A stretch of DNA of 58,839 bases from Actinomadura soli (GCF_005889715.1 NZ_VCKW01000014.1:1-58839); one strand, 5' to 3'. Positions 34,288-42,709 are shown, counted from the first letter of the stretch. Notes: generated by a model from the letters alone, not told the origin. A program made the numbers and translations.

Positions 34288-34989
34288 ATGGGCACATCCG
34301 AACGGGAGACCGTCCACCGCTCGCTGGACGGCGTCAGGGTACGGCTCTCGGGTCCCCATGACCTCGGCCGTCCCTGCACGTCGGTGGCGCGGATCGCCGA
34401 CGGCGGGCGGCTCCACGAGATCTCCAGCGGCACCCGGGCGGACGCGCTCGCCTGGGCCGAGGACATCGGCGTCGACCGGTTCGAGGAGGAGTTCCGCGTC
34501 CAGGACGGGCGGCTCCGGGTCGGCCGGGCCGAGGCGGCGCACGACACCGGGACCGGGCTGCGCGAGACCGTCCTCGCGGCCGTGTGGGAGGGACGTCGCC
34601 ACGCGGTGTTCACGCACCTCTACCACGCGCGCCCGGCGGACGCGGTGGCGTTCTTCGGCACGGTGCGGCTCACCGAGCACGGCGACGGGATCATCGCGGT
34701 CCCGCGCGGCCGGGCCCGGCGGCCCGAGCCCGCCGAGCTGGTCAAGGAGGTCCCGGGCCTCGGGCTCCTGGAGATCACGCCGCTGAACCGGCAGACGCGG
34801 CGGCGGCTCCCGACGTGGCGCGGCGCGCCCGTCGCGGGCGGCGAGCTGTTCCAGGACACGGTGGAGGGCCAGGGCCTCTACTTCCTGCTCGCCCTGAAGT
34901 CGCTGCTGGTGACCGTCCTGCCCGAGCAGGACCGGGCGCGGGAGGTCCCGCGGCGGCTCGCGGGACTGGCGGTCGAGGCGATCCCGTGA
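34288..34989 (+). CDS. Hypothetical protein, first gene of the Mau-like operon
   Basis: A 233-residue protein that I do not recognise. It has no signal peptide. The first 190 residues look soluble and beta/alpha mixed, with many Arg and Glu. A moderately hydrophobic stretch near residues 200-215 (GLYFLLALKSLLVTVLP) may be amphipathic. The ATG at 34288 has a strong G-rich ribosome site after a hairpin. The stop overlaps the MauE-like gene (GTGA), so it is the first gene of a tightly coupled operon. It is not similar to the methylamine dehydrogenase heavy chain. A maturation or scaffold role is only an inference from position. Confidence 0.75.
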   Translation: MGTSERETVHRSLDGVRVRLSGPHDLGRPCTSVARIADGGRLHEISSGTRADALAWAEDIGVDRFEEEFRVQDGRLRVGRAEAAHDTGTGLRETVLAAVWEGRRHAVFTHLYHARPADAVAFFGTVRLTEHGDGIIAVPRGRARRPEPAELVKEVPGLGLLEITPLNRQTRRRLPTWRGAPVAGGELFQDTVEGQGLYFLLALKSLLVTVLPEQDRAREVPRRLAGLAVEAIP

Positions 34990-35513
34990 CCGCGCTTCTG
35001 GCGGGCGTCGCGGCGGTCGCGGTCCCGCTCGTCCTGCTGGCGTCGGTGTACGGGCACGCCAGGCGTCCCGGCATGCTCGCCTCGGCACTGCGGGCGCACG
35101 GCACGGTTCCGCGCGCGCTCGCGGGTCCCGCCGCGGCGGCCGTGGTCGCCGCGGAGGCGCTGGCCGGCGCCGCCGGCGCGACGGCACTCCTCCTCCAGGT
35201 GGACGGGCCGATGCGCGCGGCGTCCGGAGCGTCGGCCGTCCTGCTCGCCCTCTACGCCGCCTACGCGACGTACGTGTCACGCACGCGGCACGACGCGCCA
35301 TGCGGTTGCGCGGGCGCCGGCACGCCGATGACGGGCTGGGTCGCTGGACGCGCCGCCGCGCTGTCCGTCCTCGCGCTGATCGGAGCCCTGCACGGGCTCC
35401 CGGGCGGGCCGTCCGCCTACGAGTCGTTCATCGCCGTCACGGCGGGGCTGGGGTTCGCGGTCCTCCTCTGGACGCTCCCGTCCGCCATGATCGAAAGGAG
35501 GTCGGCCGGATGA
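34986..35513 (+). CDS. MauE-like redox-associated membrane protein
   Basis: A 175-residue protein with four to five hydrophobic segments, matching the MauE/DoxX-like family used in disulfide formation during methylamine dehydrogenase maturation. VYGHARRPGMLASALRAHGT follows helix 1. A Cys pair C106-G-C108 (APCGCAGAG) lies between helices on one membrane face and could relay electrons or thiols. GTG 34986 overlaps the preceding stop by four bases, and its own stop overlaps the next start. With the MauD-like protein it probably oxidises or isomerises cysteines of the exported Cys-rich product. Confidence 0.82.
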   Translation: MTALLAGVAAVAVPLVLLASVYGHARRPGMLASALRAHGTVPRALAGPAAAAVVAAEALAGAAGATALLLQVDGPMRAASGASAVLLALYAAYATYVSRTRHDAPCGCAGAGTPMTGWVAGRAAALSVLALIGALHGLPGGPSAYESFIAVTAGLGFAVLLWTLPSAMIERRSAG

Positions 35514-35974
35514 GCTTCCAGAGCAGTGCGCTCCTGCTGTCGTGGGTGGCGATCCTGCTGCTCGCCCTGGTGGTCGCCGGTCTCGTCCGGCAGGTCCACG
35601 CGCTCGGCCAGGGGACGTCCAGCCCGACCGGTCTCGGCCCCGCGCCGGGCACGCCCGCGCCGTCGTTCGACCGCCTCGGGCCGGGCCTGCTGCTCTTCCT
35701 GGACCGCGACTGCGGCGTCTGCACCGACGTGCTGGCCGCCGCCGACGGCCTCGGCCCGCTCCACGCGATCTTCTCCGGCCCGCCGGCGGACGGCGCGGCC
35801 GCGCTGCCCGGCGCGACCGTGCTCACCGGCGAGCAGGACGGGCTGTTCGCCGACTACCGCGTCCCCGCCACCCCGTTCGCCGTGATGGTCGGCGCGGACG
35901 GCCGGGTGCGGGCCGCCGAACCCGTGGGCTCGCCCGGAGCCCTGCGCGCCATGACCTTGGAGGCGGCCCGATGA
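35510..35974 (+). CDS. MauD-like membrane-anchored thioredoxin-fold protein
   Basis: A 154-residue protein. One N-terminal helix (ALLLSWVAILLLALVVAGLV) anchors it outside the membrane. The thioredoxin-like domain has the active site C68-G-V-C71 (LFLDRDCGVCTDVL) and the cis-Pro loop VPATPFAVMV. Domain order and length match MauD, which is needed for disulfides in the methylamine dehydrogenase light chain. The ATG at 35510 has a near-perfect AGGAGGT seven bases before it and overlaps the MauE-like stop (ATGA). Its stop in turn overlaps the next start. Confidence 0.85.
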   Translation: MSFQSSALLLSWVAILLLALVVAGLVRQVHALGQGTSSPTGLGPAPGTPAPSFDRLGPGLLLFLDRDCGVCTDVLAAADGLGPLHAIFSGPPADGAAALPGATVLTGEQDGLFADYRVPATPFAVMVGADGRVRAAEPVGSPGALRAMTLEAAR

Positions 35975-36522
35975 TCGAGCTGGTCGACGTCCCGCCGCTG
36001 CGCGGCCCGCGACCGGCCGGCACCTCGCGCGTCCGCCGCCGCGTCCCGCCGGACGCACCCGTGTTCAGGCCCGTGCGGCGCAGCATCCTCACCGGCCTCG
36101 CCGCCGCGGGCGCGACCGCCGGGCTGAAGGCGCTCGGCGTGTTCCCGCCCGCGCGGGACGCGCTGTCCTCCGGATTCGAGCTGGTCGGCTACTACGACAT
36201 CTATCCGCGCTGCCCGTCGTACGCGTCCGGGCACAACTGCTCCCCCGGCTGCGGCCCGAGCCTGGTGTGCGCCTCATGCTGCCGGACGAGCGGAAAGTAC
36301 AAGGGCTTCCACAAATCCGGGGTCTCGGACCCGGGACGCTACAAACTGCGCCCGAGCGACTGCTACGGCAGCCACTGGGACGGATGGCTCTGGGCGTACG
36401 CCAAGTCCTGCGGCAAGTGCAAGAAGGGCGTCACCTGGCGCTGCCACGACGGCTGGAAGAAGTCGAAGGCGGGGAACTGGTACAAGACCATCTGCCGCGT
36501 GGCGACGGCGTGCAAGAACTGA
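35971..36522 (+). CDS. Tat-exported Cys/Trp-rich protein, methylamine-dehydrogenase-light-chain-like
   Basis: A 183-residue protein. A twin-arginine signal (R36-R37 in VRRSILTGL, then a hydrophobic Ala/Gly stretch to about residue 60) directs it out. The mature part of about 115 residues has 12 cysteines (81, 90, 94, 100, 103, 104, 131, 147, 150, 158, 175, 181) and six tryptophans (136, 139, 141, 156, 162, 170). The MADH light chain MauA also has 12 cysteines in six disulfides and forms a Trp-Trp quinone. Cys spacing does not match MauA closely, so homology is unproven. It is very basic. The preceding MauE- and MauD-like genes suggest assisted disulfide formation. Confidence 0.8.
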   Translation: MIELVDVPPLRGPRPAGTSRVRRRVPPDAPVFRPVRRSILTGLAAAGATAGLKALGVFPPARDALSSGFELVGYYDIYPRCPSYASGHNCSPGCGPSLVCASCCRTSGKYKGFHKSGVSDPGRYKLRPSDCYGSHWDGWLWAYAKSCGKCKKGVTWRCHDGWKKSKAGNWYKTICRVATACKN

Positions 36523-36677
36523 CCGCCGGACGGCTCCGGCGCGGACTGACCGACCCGCTCCTTCCCGTCACCGCCGTCGCGCTCCTCGCGCTGTCGGCCG
36601 CCGCCCTGAACGCCGCCGTCCTGTGCTGGGCCTCGATCGGCGTCCTCGCCGGATTCTCCCTGTCGGGCAGCGTTTGA
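36510..36677 (+). CDS. Small membrane protein, about 55 aa
   Basis: A GTG at 36510, overlapping the Cys-rich gene by 13 bases, opens a 55-codon frame. A basic start (ELTAGRLRRGLTDPLLP) is followed by one long hydrophobic segment with Cys and Trp (LALSAAALNAAVLCWASIGV). It ends at 36677, and the next gene starts 18 bases later in the same frame. It could be a real small membrane subunit or the N-terminal half of a gene split by the TGA at 36675. No ribosome site stands out. Confidence 0.5.
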   Translation: MQELTAGRLRRGLTDPLLPVTAVALLALSAAALNAAVLCWASIGVLAGFSLSGSV

Positions 36678-36695
36678 ACGCGCAACAGCGAATCC

Positions 36696-37250
36696 GTGCT
36701 GTTCTCGCCAGGTTGGCGGGCTCCCGTACGGCAGGGCGAGATCCTGGCCGTCTTCACCGCAGGGCTGATGCTCGGCGGCACCGTGAGCGCCACGGTGATC
36801 TGGCTGCTCTCGGGCCTCTCGGCGCCGCTGCCCTCGTCCGTCCGCACCTCGGCGATCCTGGGAATCGCGGCCCTCGGAGCGGCCCGTGAACTCGGCCTGC
36901 TCTCCCTTCCCCTCCCGCAGAACGCCCGCCAGATCCCGCAGGAGATCCTCCAGACGAATCTGCGCCGGGGCAGCCTGCAATTCGGCTTCGAACTGGGCAC
37001 CGGCGTCCGGACTTACGTTTCGTCCACCGCCCCTTACGTCCTGGCCCTGGCCCTCCTCCTCAGCCACGAGCCCCTCGCCATCGCCCTCCTGACCGGCGCC
37101 GCCTTCGGCACCGGCCGCGCCCTGAGCGCCGCCCTCACCTACCTCTCCCAAGACGACGACCGCGCCGCCGTCATCGCGACTCGAATTCCGCACCTGAAAG
37201 CCGCCACGGCCGCCATATCCCTTTGCGCGCTCGCCCTCCTGCTCCTGTGA
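36696..37250 (+). CDS. Membrane protein, last gene of the Mau-like operon
   Basis: A 184-residue protein with about five hydrophobic segments, for example ILAVFTAGLMLGGTVSATVI, VRTSAILGIAALGAARELG and TGVRTYVSSTAPYVLALALL. I do not recognise the family. The start is the GTG at 36696 with no clear ribosome site. It is in the same frame as the 55-residue ORF just upstream, separated by one TGA and six codons, so the two may be one interrupted gene. Position at the end of the operon suggests a role with the exported Cys-rich protein. Confidence 0.6.
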   Translation: MLFSPGWRAPVRQGEILAVFTAGLMLGGTVSATVIWLLSGLSAPLPSSVRTSAILGIAALGAARELGLLSLPLPQNARQIPQEILQTNLRRGSLQFGFELGTGVRTYVSSTAPYVLALALLLSHEPLAIALLTGAAFGTGRALSAALTYLSQDDDRAAVIATRIPHLKAATAAISLCALALLLL

Positions 37251-37317
37251 GGCGGTGGCAGACTGAGATCATCTCGTCGGTGCGGGTGCGGACGACGCTG
37301 AGAGAACGGACGCTGCG

Positions 37318-37360
37318 CACCGCCGTCCTACCGCAGACAGCGGTGGCATCCGAGGTAGGA
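37318..37360. promoter_or_regulatory. Nested inverted repeats before vapBC
   Basis: CACCGC (37318-37323) with GCGGTG (37340-37345), and TCCTAC (37326-37331) with GTAGGA (37355-37360), interleave directly upstream of the antitoxin start. Antitoxin-toxin complexes usually bind such repeats to autoregulate. Binding is inferred. Confidence 0.5.
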
Positions 37361-37368
37361 TTTGTTAC

Positions 37369-37623
37369 ATGAGCGAGCCCACCCGGAAGTACTCCGTGAC
37401 CATGCCTCGCGACGTCGCGGAAGAGGCCAGGGCGAGAAGCGGCCCTTCTGGATTGTCCGCCTATGTCACGGCAGCCGTCGCGCGTCAGATCGAACGAGAC
37501 AAACTAGACGAGCTCATCGCGGCCTGCGAAGCGGAGAACGGCCCAGTCGACCCCGCTGGGGTAGAGGCAAAGCTCGCGATCTTCGATCAAGCCGAGTCCG
37601 CTCACCCCGGCCAAGTAGCATGA
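37369..37623 (+). CDS. VapB-type antitoxin
   Basis: An 84-residue protein. The N-terminus (RKYSVTMPRDVAEEARAR, then GLSAYVTAAVARQIERDKLD) fits a ribbon-helix-helix DNA-binding fold. The C-terminal 30 residues are acidic and likely wrap the toxin. The ATG at 37369 follows GAGGTAGGA. Its stop overlaps the toxin start by four bases (ATGA). It neutralises the partner nuclease and represses the operon. Confidence 0.85.
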   Translation: MSEPTRKYSVTMPRDVAEEARARSGPSGLSAYVTAAVARQIERDKLDELIAACEAENGPVDPAGVEAKLAIFDQAESAHPGQVA

Positions 37624-38033
37624 CGCGTTCGGCCGCGGTCCCCGACGGCACGCTGGTACTTGACTGCGAAGGTCTGGCCAGAGCCACCCTACGTGACCGC
37701 GACATGGCCGAATGGCTGGCCGCCGCGCGGGTGAGAGATAAACGCGTCATAACGAGCGCGGCCACTCTGGTTGAAGTGGCTCATCCAGGCATCAAATGGG
37801 CCGCGCTCCAATGGACTCTTTCACGAGTGAACGTTGAACCCGTGACCGAATCAATCGCTCGGCACGCCGCCGCTCTCCTGCGCGATGCCGGTCTGCACGG
37901 TCACAAATACGCGATCGACGCCATGCTCTCCGCAACCGCGCTGGCGGCCTCGCGCCCAGTCATGATCCTTACGTCCGACCCACAGGACATCCGCACGTTG
38001 TGCGGCGAACAGGTGACGGTGGTCAAGATCTAG
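37620..38033 (+). CDS. VapC-type PIN-domain toxin
   Basis: A 137-residue PIN nuclease. The acidic residues of the active site are visible: D15 (LVLDCEGL), E52 (TLVEV), D100 (YAIDAMLSATA) and D120 (LTSDPQDI). VapC toxins cleave specific tRNAs or rRNA. Length is normal. The codon use is somewhat less G/C-biased than neighbours, as often seen for mobile toxin-antitoxin pairs. It is translationally coupled to the antitoxin. Confidence 0.88.
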   Translation: MTRSAAVPDGTLVLDCEGLARATLRDRDMAEWLAAARVRDKRVITSAATLVEVAHPGIKWAALQWTLSRVNVEPVTESIARHAAALLRDAGLHGHKYAIDAMLSATALAASRPVMILTSDPQDIRTLCGEQVTVVKI

Positions 38034-38118
38034 CAGCGGCGGGAGCGTATCTCCTGACTTCCGGGGCGTGGACGGCGGTGGAGCGGGCGGTGCTGCACCG
38101 GAGGGTCGTGGCAGCCTC

Positions 38119-38156
38119 TTGACGGATGTCCGGTTGCCTCGGTTCCATGGAAACCG
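38119..38156 (+). promoter_or_regulatory. Possible promoter and near-palindrome before the P450 gene
   Basis: TTGACG (38119-38124) is a good -35; a weak -10 TTCCAT lies 18 bases on. The near-palindrome CGGTTCCATGGAAACCG (38140-38156) overlaps the -10, as an operator might. Confidence 0.35.
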
Positions 38157-38190
38157 AATGGCATTCTGAACTCCGTGAGGACGGTGCCTG

Positions 38191-39474
38191 GTGACGACAG
38201 TGCGGGAGACCGGCGAGATCGACCTGTCGGACCTGAACTTCTGGTCCCTGCCCCCGGACCGCCGGCTCGCGGCGTTCGCGCGGCTCCGCGAGCGGGACCG
38301 GCCCGCGTTCTTCCGCGAGCTGAAGATGCCGTTCATCAGGACCGGGCGCGGCTACTACGCGCTGACCAGGCACGCCGACGTGGTGGAGGCCAGCCGGACG
38401 CCGGAGGTGTTCAGCAGCGAGCCGTCCGCCACCAGCATCGCCGACCTGCCCCGGTACATGGCCCGCTACTTCGGCTCCATGATCAACATGGACGACCCGC
38501 GGCACGCCAAGATCCGGCGGATCGTGTCGCGGGCGTTCACCCCCCGCGTCCTCGCCAAGCTGGACGCCGACCTGCAGGCGACCGCGACGCGCATCGTGGA
38601 CGACCTGCGCGGCAAGGGCTCGGCCGACTTCGTCACCGACGTCGCCGCCCGGCTGCCCCTCGAAGTCATCTGCGACATGATGGGCATCCCCGGACGGCTG
38701 CGGCCCATGGTGTTCCAGCGGACGAACATCATCCTCGGCCTCGGCGACCCCGAGTACACCGGCGGCAAGGACCTCTACCGCGGCGACATCACCCGGATCG
38801 GCGTCCTGTACGGGCTGCTGCAGGCGATGACGGCCGGGTACGAGCTGAACCACCTGGCGATGAAGCTGGCGCGGAGGCGCCGCCGCCACCCGGGCGACGA
38901 TCTGGTGTCGCGGCTCGTGACCGCCAACGTGGACGGCGAGTCGCTGACCGACCAGGAGATCGGGTCGTTCTTCATCCTGCTCGTCGTCGCCGGGAACGAG
39001 ACCACGCGGAACGCCATGTCGCACGGCCTGAAGCTGCTCACCGACAACCCGGAGCAGCGGGCCCTGCTGACGGACGACTTCGACGCGCACGCGCCCGGCG
39101 CTGTGGAGGAGATCGTCCGGATGGCGACGCCGGTCATCCAGTTCCGCCGGACGGTGACCCGCGACCACGAGATGAACGGCCAGCGGTACCGGGCGGGCGA
39201 CAAGGTCCTGCTGTTCTACAACTCCGCCAACCGCGACGCCGACGTGTTCACCGACCCGGACGTCTTCGACATCACCCGCTCCCCCAACCCGCACGTCGGG
39301 TTCGGCGGCCCCGGCCCGCACTTCTGCCTGGGCGCCAACCTCGCCCGGCAGGAGATCACGGTGATGTTCCGGGAGCTGCTCACGCGCGTGCCGGAGATCC
39401 GGGCGAGCAACGAACCCAAGATGCTCTACTCGCACTTCATCAACGGCATCAAGCATCTTCCCTGCACGTTCTGA
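38191..39474 (+). CDS. Cytochrome P450
   Basis: A 427-residue bacterial P450. The I-helix oxygen-binding motif is AGNETT (267-272), the ExxR pair is in EEIVR, and the heme loop is GFGGPGPHFCLGANLAR with ligand Cys379. The sequence resembles the CYP125/CYP124/CYP142 group that oxidises sterol side chains and branched lipids, but the subfamily is a guess. It needs a separate ferredoxin and reductase, not encoded nearby. The GTG at 38191 lacks a strong ribosome site. A remnant of a metal-dependent hydrolase, a frequent P450 neighbour, follows on the other strand. Confidence 0.92.
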   Translation: MTTVRETGEIDLSDLNFWSLPPDRRLAAFARLRERDRPAFFRELKMPFIRTGRGYYALTRHADVVEASRTPEVFSSEPSATSIADLPRYMARYFGSMINMDDPRHAKIRRIVSRAFTPRVLAKLDADLQATATRIVDDLRGKGSADFVTDVAARLPLEVICDMMGIPGRLRPMVFQRTNIILGLGDPEYTGGKDLYRGDITRIGVLYGLLQAMTAGYELNHLAMKLARRRRRHPGDDLVSRLVTANVDGESLTDQEIGSFFILLVVAGNETTRNAMSHGLKLLTDNPEQRALLTDDFDAHAPGAVEEIVRMATPVIQFRRTVTRDHEMNGQRYRAGDKVLLFYNSANRDADVFTDPDVFDITRSPNPHVGFGGPGPHFCLGANLARQEITVMFRELLTRVPEIRASNEPKMLYSHFINGIKHLPCTF

Positions 39475-39527
39475 GCGGTGGGCCCGGACGCCGTGGCGCG
39501 GCTGACGGCGCCCGGGCCCGCCGCGGC

Positions 39528-39670
39528 TCAGGGAGCGGCCCTGTCCCTGGGCGCTTCCCCGGCCGCGTACCCGGCGGCCCGCGCGGCGGGCGGTGCAGCG
39601 GCGTGTCCGCCCAGTCGAACCGCACGCGCCGCGGGGTGATGACGGGATGCCGCTCGTCGATCTCGCTCAT
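39528..39670 (-). pseudogene. Remnant of a predicted metal-dependent hydrolase
   Basis: On the minus strand, an ATG at 39670 with a GGAGGGCG ribosome site opens MSEIDERHPVITPRR followed by VRFDWADTPLH, the usual N-terminus of actinobacterial predicted metal-dependent hydrolases (PF10118). The expected continuation is absent: after PLH the frame is Arg/Pro nonsense. Another frame gives ARAAGYAAGEAPRDRAAP and a TGA at 39528, plausibly the original C-terminal tail. The picture fits an internal deletion that kept promoter, start and tail. It is not long enough to be functional. Confidence 0.55.
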
Positions 39671-39681
39671 CGCCCTCCACC

Positions 39682-39708
39682 CCAATTGGACCCGAAATCC
39701 AATATTGG
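39682..39708. promoter_or_regulatory. Paired CCAAT-type palindromes
   Basis: CCAATTGG (39682-39689) and CCAATATTGG (39699-39708) are perfect palindromes 17 bases apart, just upstream of the remnant gene's ribosome site. They resemble a TetR-type operator that outlived its gene. Confidence 0.5.
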
Positions 39709-39747
39709 GAGCGGAGCGGAACCGCGTCAAGGGCGGAGCGGAGTCGC

Positions 39748-42273
39748 TCAGGTCACAGGGGCGAGGACGACGTCGACGGTCAGGCCGGCCGGGGCGTCCT
39801 CCAGCGTCAGGTCGGCGATGCGCCCGGCCGCGGCCAGATCCGGACGTGCGATCCTCATCACCTCGGCGCCCCGCACCACCGCGCGGGCCACGTCGGCCCG
39901 CATCGACGCCTTCGCCTCCGACTTGGCCTTGCGGACCTGCCGGAGCGCCTCCCCCGTCGCCGCCAGGACGGCCGGGTCACCGCCCGGAGGCAGCTCCGCC
40001 GTCGTCGGCCAGGACGCCCTGTGCACCGACCCGTGCCGCCACCACGACCAGACCTCCTCGGTCACGAACGGCAGGACGGGCGCGAACAAGCGCAGCAGAA
40101 CCGACAGCGCGGTGCGCAGCGCCGCCCGCGCGGACTGGCCCTCCGGCCCCTCGCCATAGGCGCGCGCCTTGACCAGCTCCAGATAGTCGTCGCAGAACTC
40201 CCAGAAGAACCGCTCCGTGCGCTCCAAGGCCCGCGCGTAGTCGTAGCCCTCGAAGGCGTCCGTCGCGTCCTGGACGACCCCGGACAGCGCCGCCAGCATC
40301 GCCCGGTCGAGGGGCTCCGTCACCGCCGCGTCCGCGCGCACCTCCCCCAGCCCCAGCACGAACTTGGACGCGTTGAGGATCTTGATGGCGAGGCGCCGCC
40401 CGACCTTGATCTGGCCGGTGTCGAACGCGGTGTCGGTGCCCGGACGCCCGCCGGCGGCCCAGTACCGGACGGCGTCGGACCCGTACTCGCGCAGCAGGTC
40501 GATCGGCGTGACGACGTTCCCCTTCGACTTCGACATCTTCTTGCGGTCCGGGTCGAGGATCCAGCCGGACAGCGCGGTGCCCTTCCACGGCAGCGAGCCG
40601 TGCTCCAGATGCGCGCGGACGACCGTGGAGAACAGCCACGTCCGGATGATGTCGTGCGCCTGGGGGCGCAGGTCGTACGGGAAGACCCGGCCGAACAGGT
40701 CGGCGTCGCGCTCCCAGCCGCCCGCGATCTGCGGGGTCAGCGACGACGTCGCCCAGGTGTCCATGATGTCGGGGTCGCCGATGAAGCCGCCCGGCTCGCC
40801 GCGCTGCCCCTCGGTGAACCCGGGCGGGACGTCGGACGACGGGTCGACAGGCAGCGCGTCCTCGGACGGGACGATCGGCTCGTCGAAGCGCGGCTCGCCC
40901 GTGCCGTCCAGCGGATACCAGACGGGGATCGGCACGCCGAAGAACCGCTGCCGGGAGATCAGCCAGTCGCCGTTGAGGCCCTCGACCCAGTTCTCGTACC
41001 GGGCCCGCATGTAACCGGGGTGCCAGTGCAGCTCGCTGCCGCGCGCGAGGAGCTCCGCGCGGACGCCCTCGTCGCGTCCGCCGTTGCGGATGTACCACTG
41101 CCGCGTCGTGACGATCTCCAGCGGCCTGCTGCCCTTCTCGTAGAACTTCACCGGACGGGTGATCTTGCGAGGCTCGCCGTCCAGGTCGCCGGACTCGCGC
41201 AGCAGCTCGGCGACCCGTTCCTTGGCGGAGAAGACCGTCCTGCCCGCAAGCTCGCCGTACGGGTGCGCGGGGACGCCGTCCGGCGGGTCGGCGGCGAGCC
41301 GGCCGTCCCAGCCGATGATCGCGCGGGTGGGCAGGTTCAGCTCGCGCCACCAGGTGACATCCGTGACGTCGCCGAACGTGCAGATCATCGCGATGCCGGA
41401 CCCCTTGTCGGGCTCGGCCAGCCGGTGCGCGACGACCGGGACCCGCACGCCGAACAGCGGCGTGCGGACGGTCGTCCCGAACAGCTCCCGGTACCGCTCG
41501 TCGTCGGGATGGGCGACCAGCGCGACGCACGCGGGCAGCAGCTCCGGCCGCGTCGTCTCGATGTAGACCGGCCGCTCGTCGCCGTGGAACCGGATCCGGT
41601 AGAACGCGCCGGGCTGCTCGCGGTCCTCCAGCTCGGCCTGGGCGACGGCCGTGCGGAACGTGACGTCCCACAGCGTCGGCGCCTCGGACAGGTACGCCTC
41701 GCCCCGCGCGAGGTTGCGCAGGAAGGCCCGCTGGGACGCCGTGCGGGAGACGTCTCCGATCGTCGTGTAGAGGTGGTTCCAGTCGACCGAGAGGCCGACG
41801 CGGCGCCACATCTCCTCGAACGCCTTCTCGTCCACCGCGGTGAGCCGCTCGCACAGCTCGATGAAGTTGCGCCGCGAGACCGGCTGCTGCCGCTTGGCGT
41901 CGGGCTCGGCCGGAGGCGCGAAGTCCGGATCGTACGGAAGAGACGGATCGCACCGCACGCCGAAGTGGTTCTGGACGCGGCGCTCCGTAGGCAGGCCGTT
42001 ATCGTCCCAGCCCATGGGGTAGAAGACCGCCCGACCGCGCATGCGGTGATACCGCGCGACGGTGTCGGTGTGGGTGTAGGAGAAGACGTGGCCGACGTGG
42101 AGGGAACCGCTCACGGTGGGCGGCGGGGTGTCGATCGAGTAGACCTCGCCGCGCGGGCGTGTGCGGTCGAAGCGGTAGACGCCCTCGTCCTCCCAGACGC
42201 GTACCCACCTGTCCTCCAGGCCGTCCAGGGAGGGCTTGGGCGGGACGTTCGGGGTACGCGGCTGCTCTGTCAT
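39748..42273 (-). CDS. valS: Valyl-tRNA synthetase, archaeal-like type
   Basis: An 841-residue class I synthetase. HVGH (59-62, HIGH motif), KMSKS (579-583), an intact CP1 editing region and the anticodon-binding helical domain are all present. The segment [20 protein letters not shown] with [18 protein letters not shown] is the archaeal/rickettsial form rather than the usual bacterial ValRS. The C-terminal coiled-coil arm of bacterial ValRS is short or missing. It charges tRNA-Val and hydrolyses mischarged Thr. Some actinomycetes carry this beside a canonical ValRS elsewhere, so it may be a second copy. The ATG at 42273 has a weak ribosome site. Confidence 0.92.
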   Translation of the reverse strand: MTEQPRTPNVPPKPSLDGLEDRWVRVWEDEGVYRFDRTRPRGEVYSIDTPPPTVSGSLHVGHVFSYTHTDTVARYHRMRGRAVFYPMGWDDNGLPTERRVQNHFGVRCDPSLPYDPDFAPPAEPDAKRQQPVSRRNFIELCERLTAVDEKAFEEMWRRVGLSVDWNHLYTTIGDVSRTASQRAFLRNLARGEAYLSEAPTLWDVTFRTAVAQAELEDREQPGAFYRIRFHGDERPVYIETTRPELLPACVALVAHPDDERYRELFGTTVRTPLFGVRVPVVAHRLAEPDKGSGIAMICTFGDVTDVTWWRELNLPTRAIIGWDGRLAADPPDGVPAHPYGELAGRTVFSAKERVAELLRESGDLDGEPRKITRPVKFYEKGSRPLEIVTTRQWYIRNGGRDEGVRAELLARGSELHWHPGYMRARYENWVEGLNGDWLISRQRFFGVPIPVWYPLDGTGEPRFDEPIVPSEDALPVDPSSDVPPGFTEGQRGEPGGFIGDPDIMDTWATSSLTPQIAGGWERDADLFGRVFPYDLRPQAHDIIRTWLFSTVVRAHLEHGSLPWKGTALSGWILDPDRKKMSKSKGNVVTPIDLLREYGSDAVRYWAAGGRPGTDTAFDTGQIKVGRRLAIKILNASKFVLGLGEVRADAAVTEPLDRAMLAALSGVVQDATDAFEGYDYARALERTERFFWEFCDDYLELVKARAYGEGPEGQSARAALRTALSVLLRLFAPVLPFVTEEVWSWWRHGSVHRASWPTTAELPPGGDPAVLAATGEALRQVRKAKSEAKASMRADVARAVVRGAEVMRIARPDLAAAGRIADLTLEDAPAGLTVDVVLAPVT

Positions 42274-42388
42274 GGATCAATCGTATTGACCGCGCCCCGG
42301 ATCGCATGCCGATTACCGGCGCCAACGCGGCGATCACCGGCGAACGGTTCCGGTAGCGTCGGAACCACTGGACGACTGGAGGACGATC

Positions 42389-42676
42389 ATGGCGGACAAG
42401 GGCGACCTCGGCTGGCGGGTGATGGCCGGCGCCGCGGCCTTCGCGGGCGGCTTCGTCGCGAAGAAGGCCATCACGCTGGCCTGGAAGAAGAGCACCGGGA
42501 AGGAGCCGCCGACCAACCCCGAGTCGCCCGAGGTCGCGCTGACCGAGGCGATCGGCTGGGCCGTGGTGATGGGCGTCGGCATGGAGCTCGCCCGCCTGCT
42601 CGCCACCCGCGCCGCCGCGAGGCAGTGGGCCAAGGGCACCGGCGAGCTCCCGGCCAACCTCAAGACCGAGGGTTAG
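42389..42676 (+). CDS. DUF4235 small membrane protein
   Basis: A 95-residue protein with two hydrophobic segments: one near residues 10-32 (VMAGAAAFAGGFVAKKAITL) and one near 50-70 (TEAIGWAVVMGVGMELARLL). Between them lie the basic WKKSTGKEPPTNPESP and typical DUF4235 residues. The ATG at 42389 follows TGGAGGAC. The family is common in actinobacteria and of unknown function. It is divergent from valS across 115 bases. Confidence 0.85.
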   Translation: MADKGDLGWRVMAGAAAFAGGFVAKKAITLAWKKSTGKEPPTNPESPEVALTEAIGWAVVMGVGMELARLLATRAAARQWAKGTGELPANLKTEG

Positions 42677-42709
42677 GAACGAGGGCGGCCGGAGCTCAGT
42701 CCGCGGACT

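Noticed and set aside
34288..37250. Complete methylamine dehydrogenase operon
   Set aside because: Only MauE-like, MauD-like and a Cys/Trp-rich light-chain-like protein are present. There is no heavy chain, MauG or electron acceptor, and the Cys spacing differs, so a MADH call is not supported.
42274..42388. T-box leader before valS
   Set aside because: The 115-base spacer shows no specifier-like stem, no T-box sequence and no terminator/antiterminator pair.
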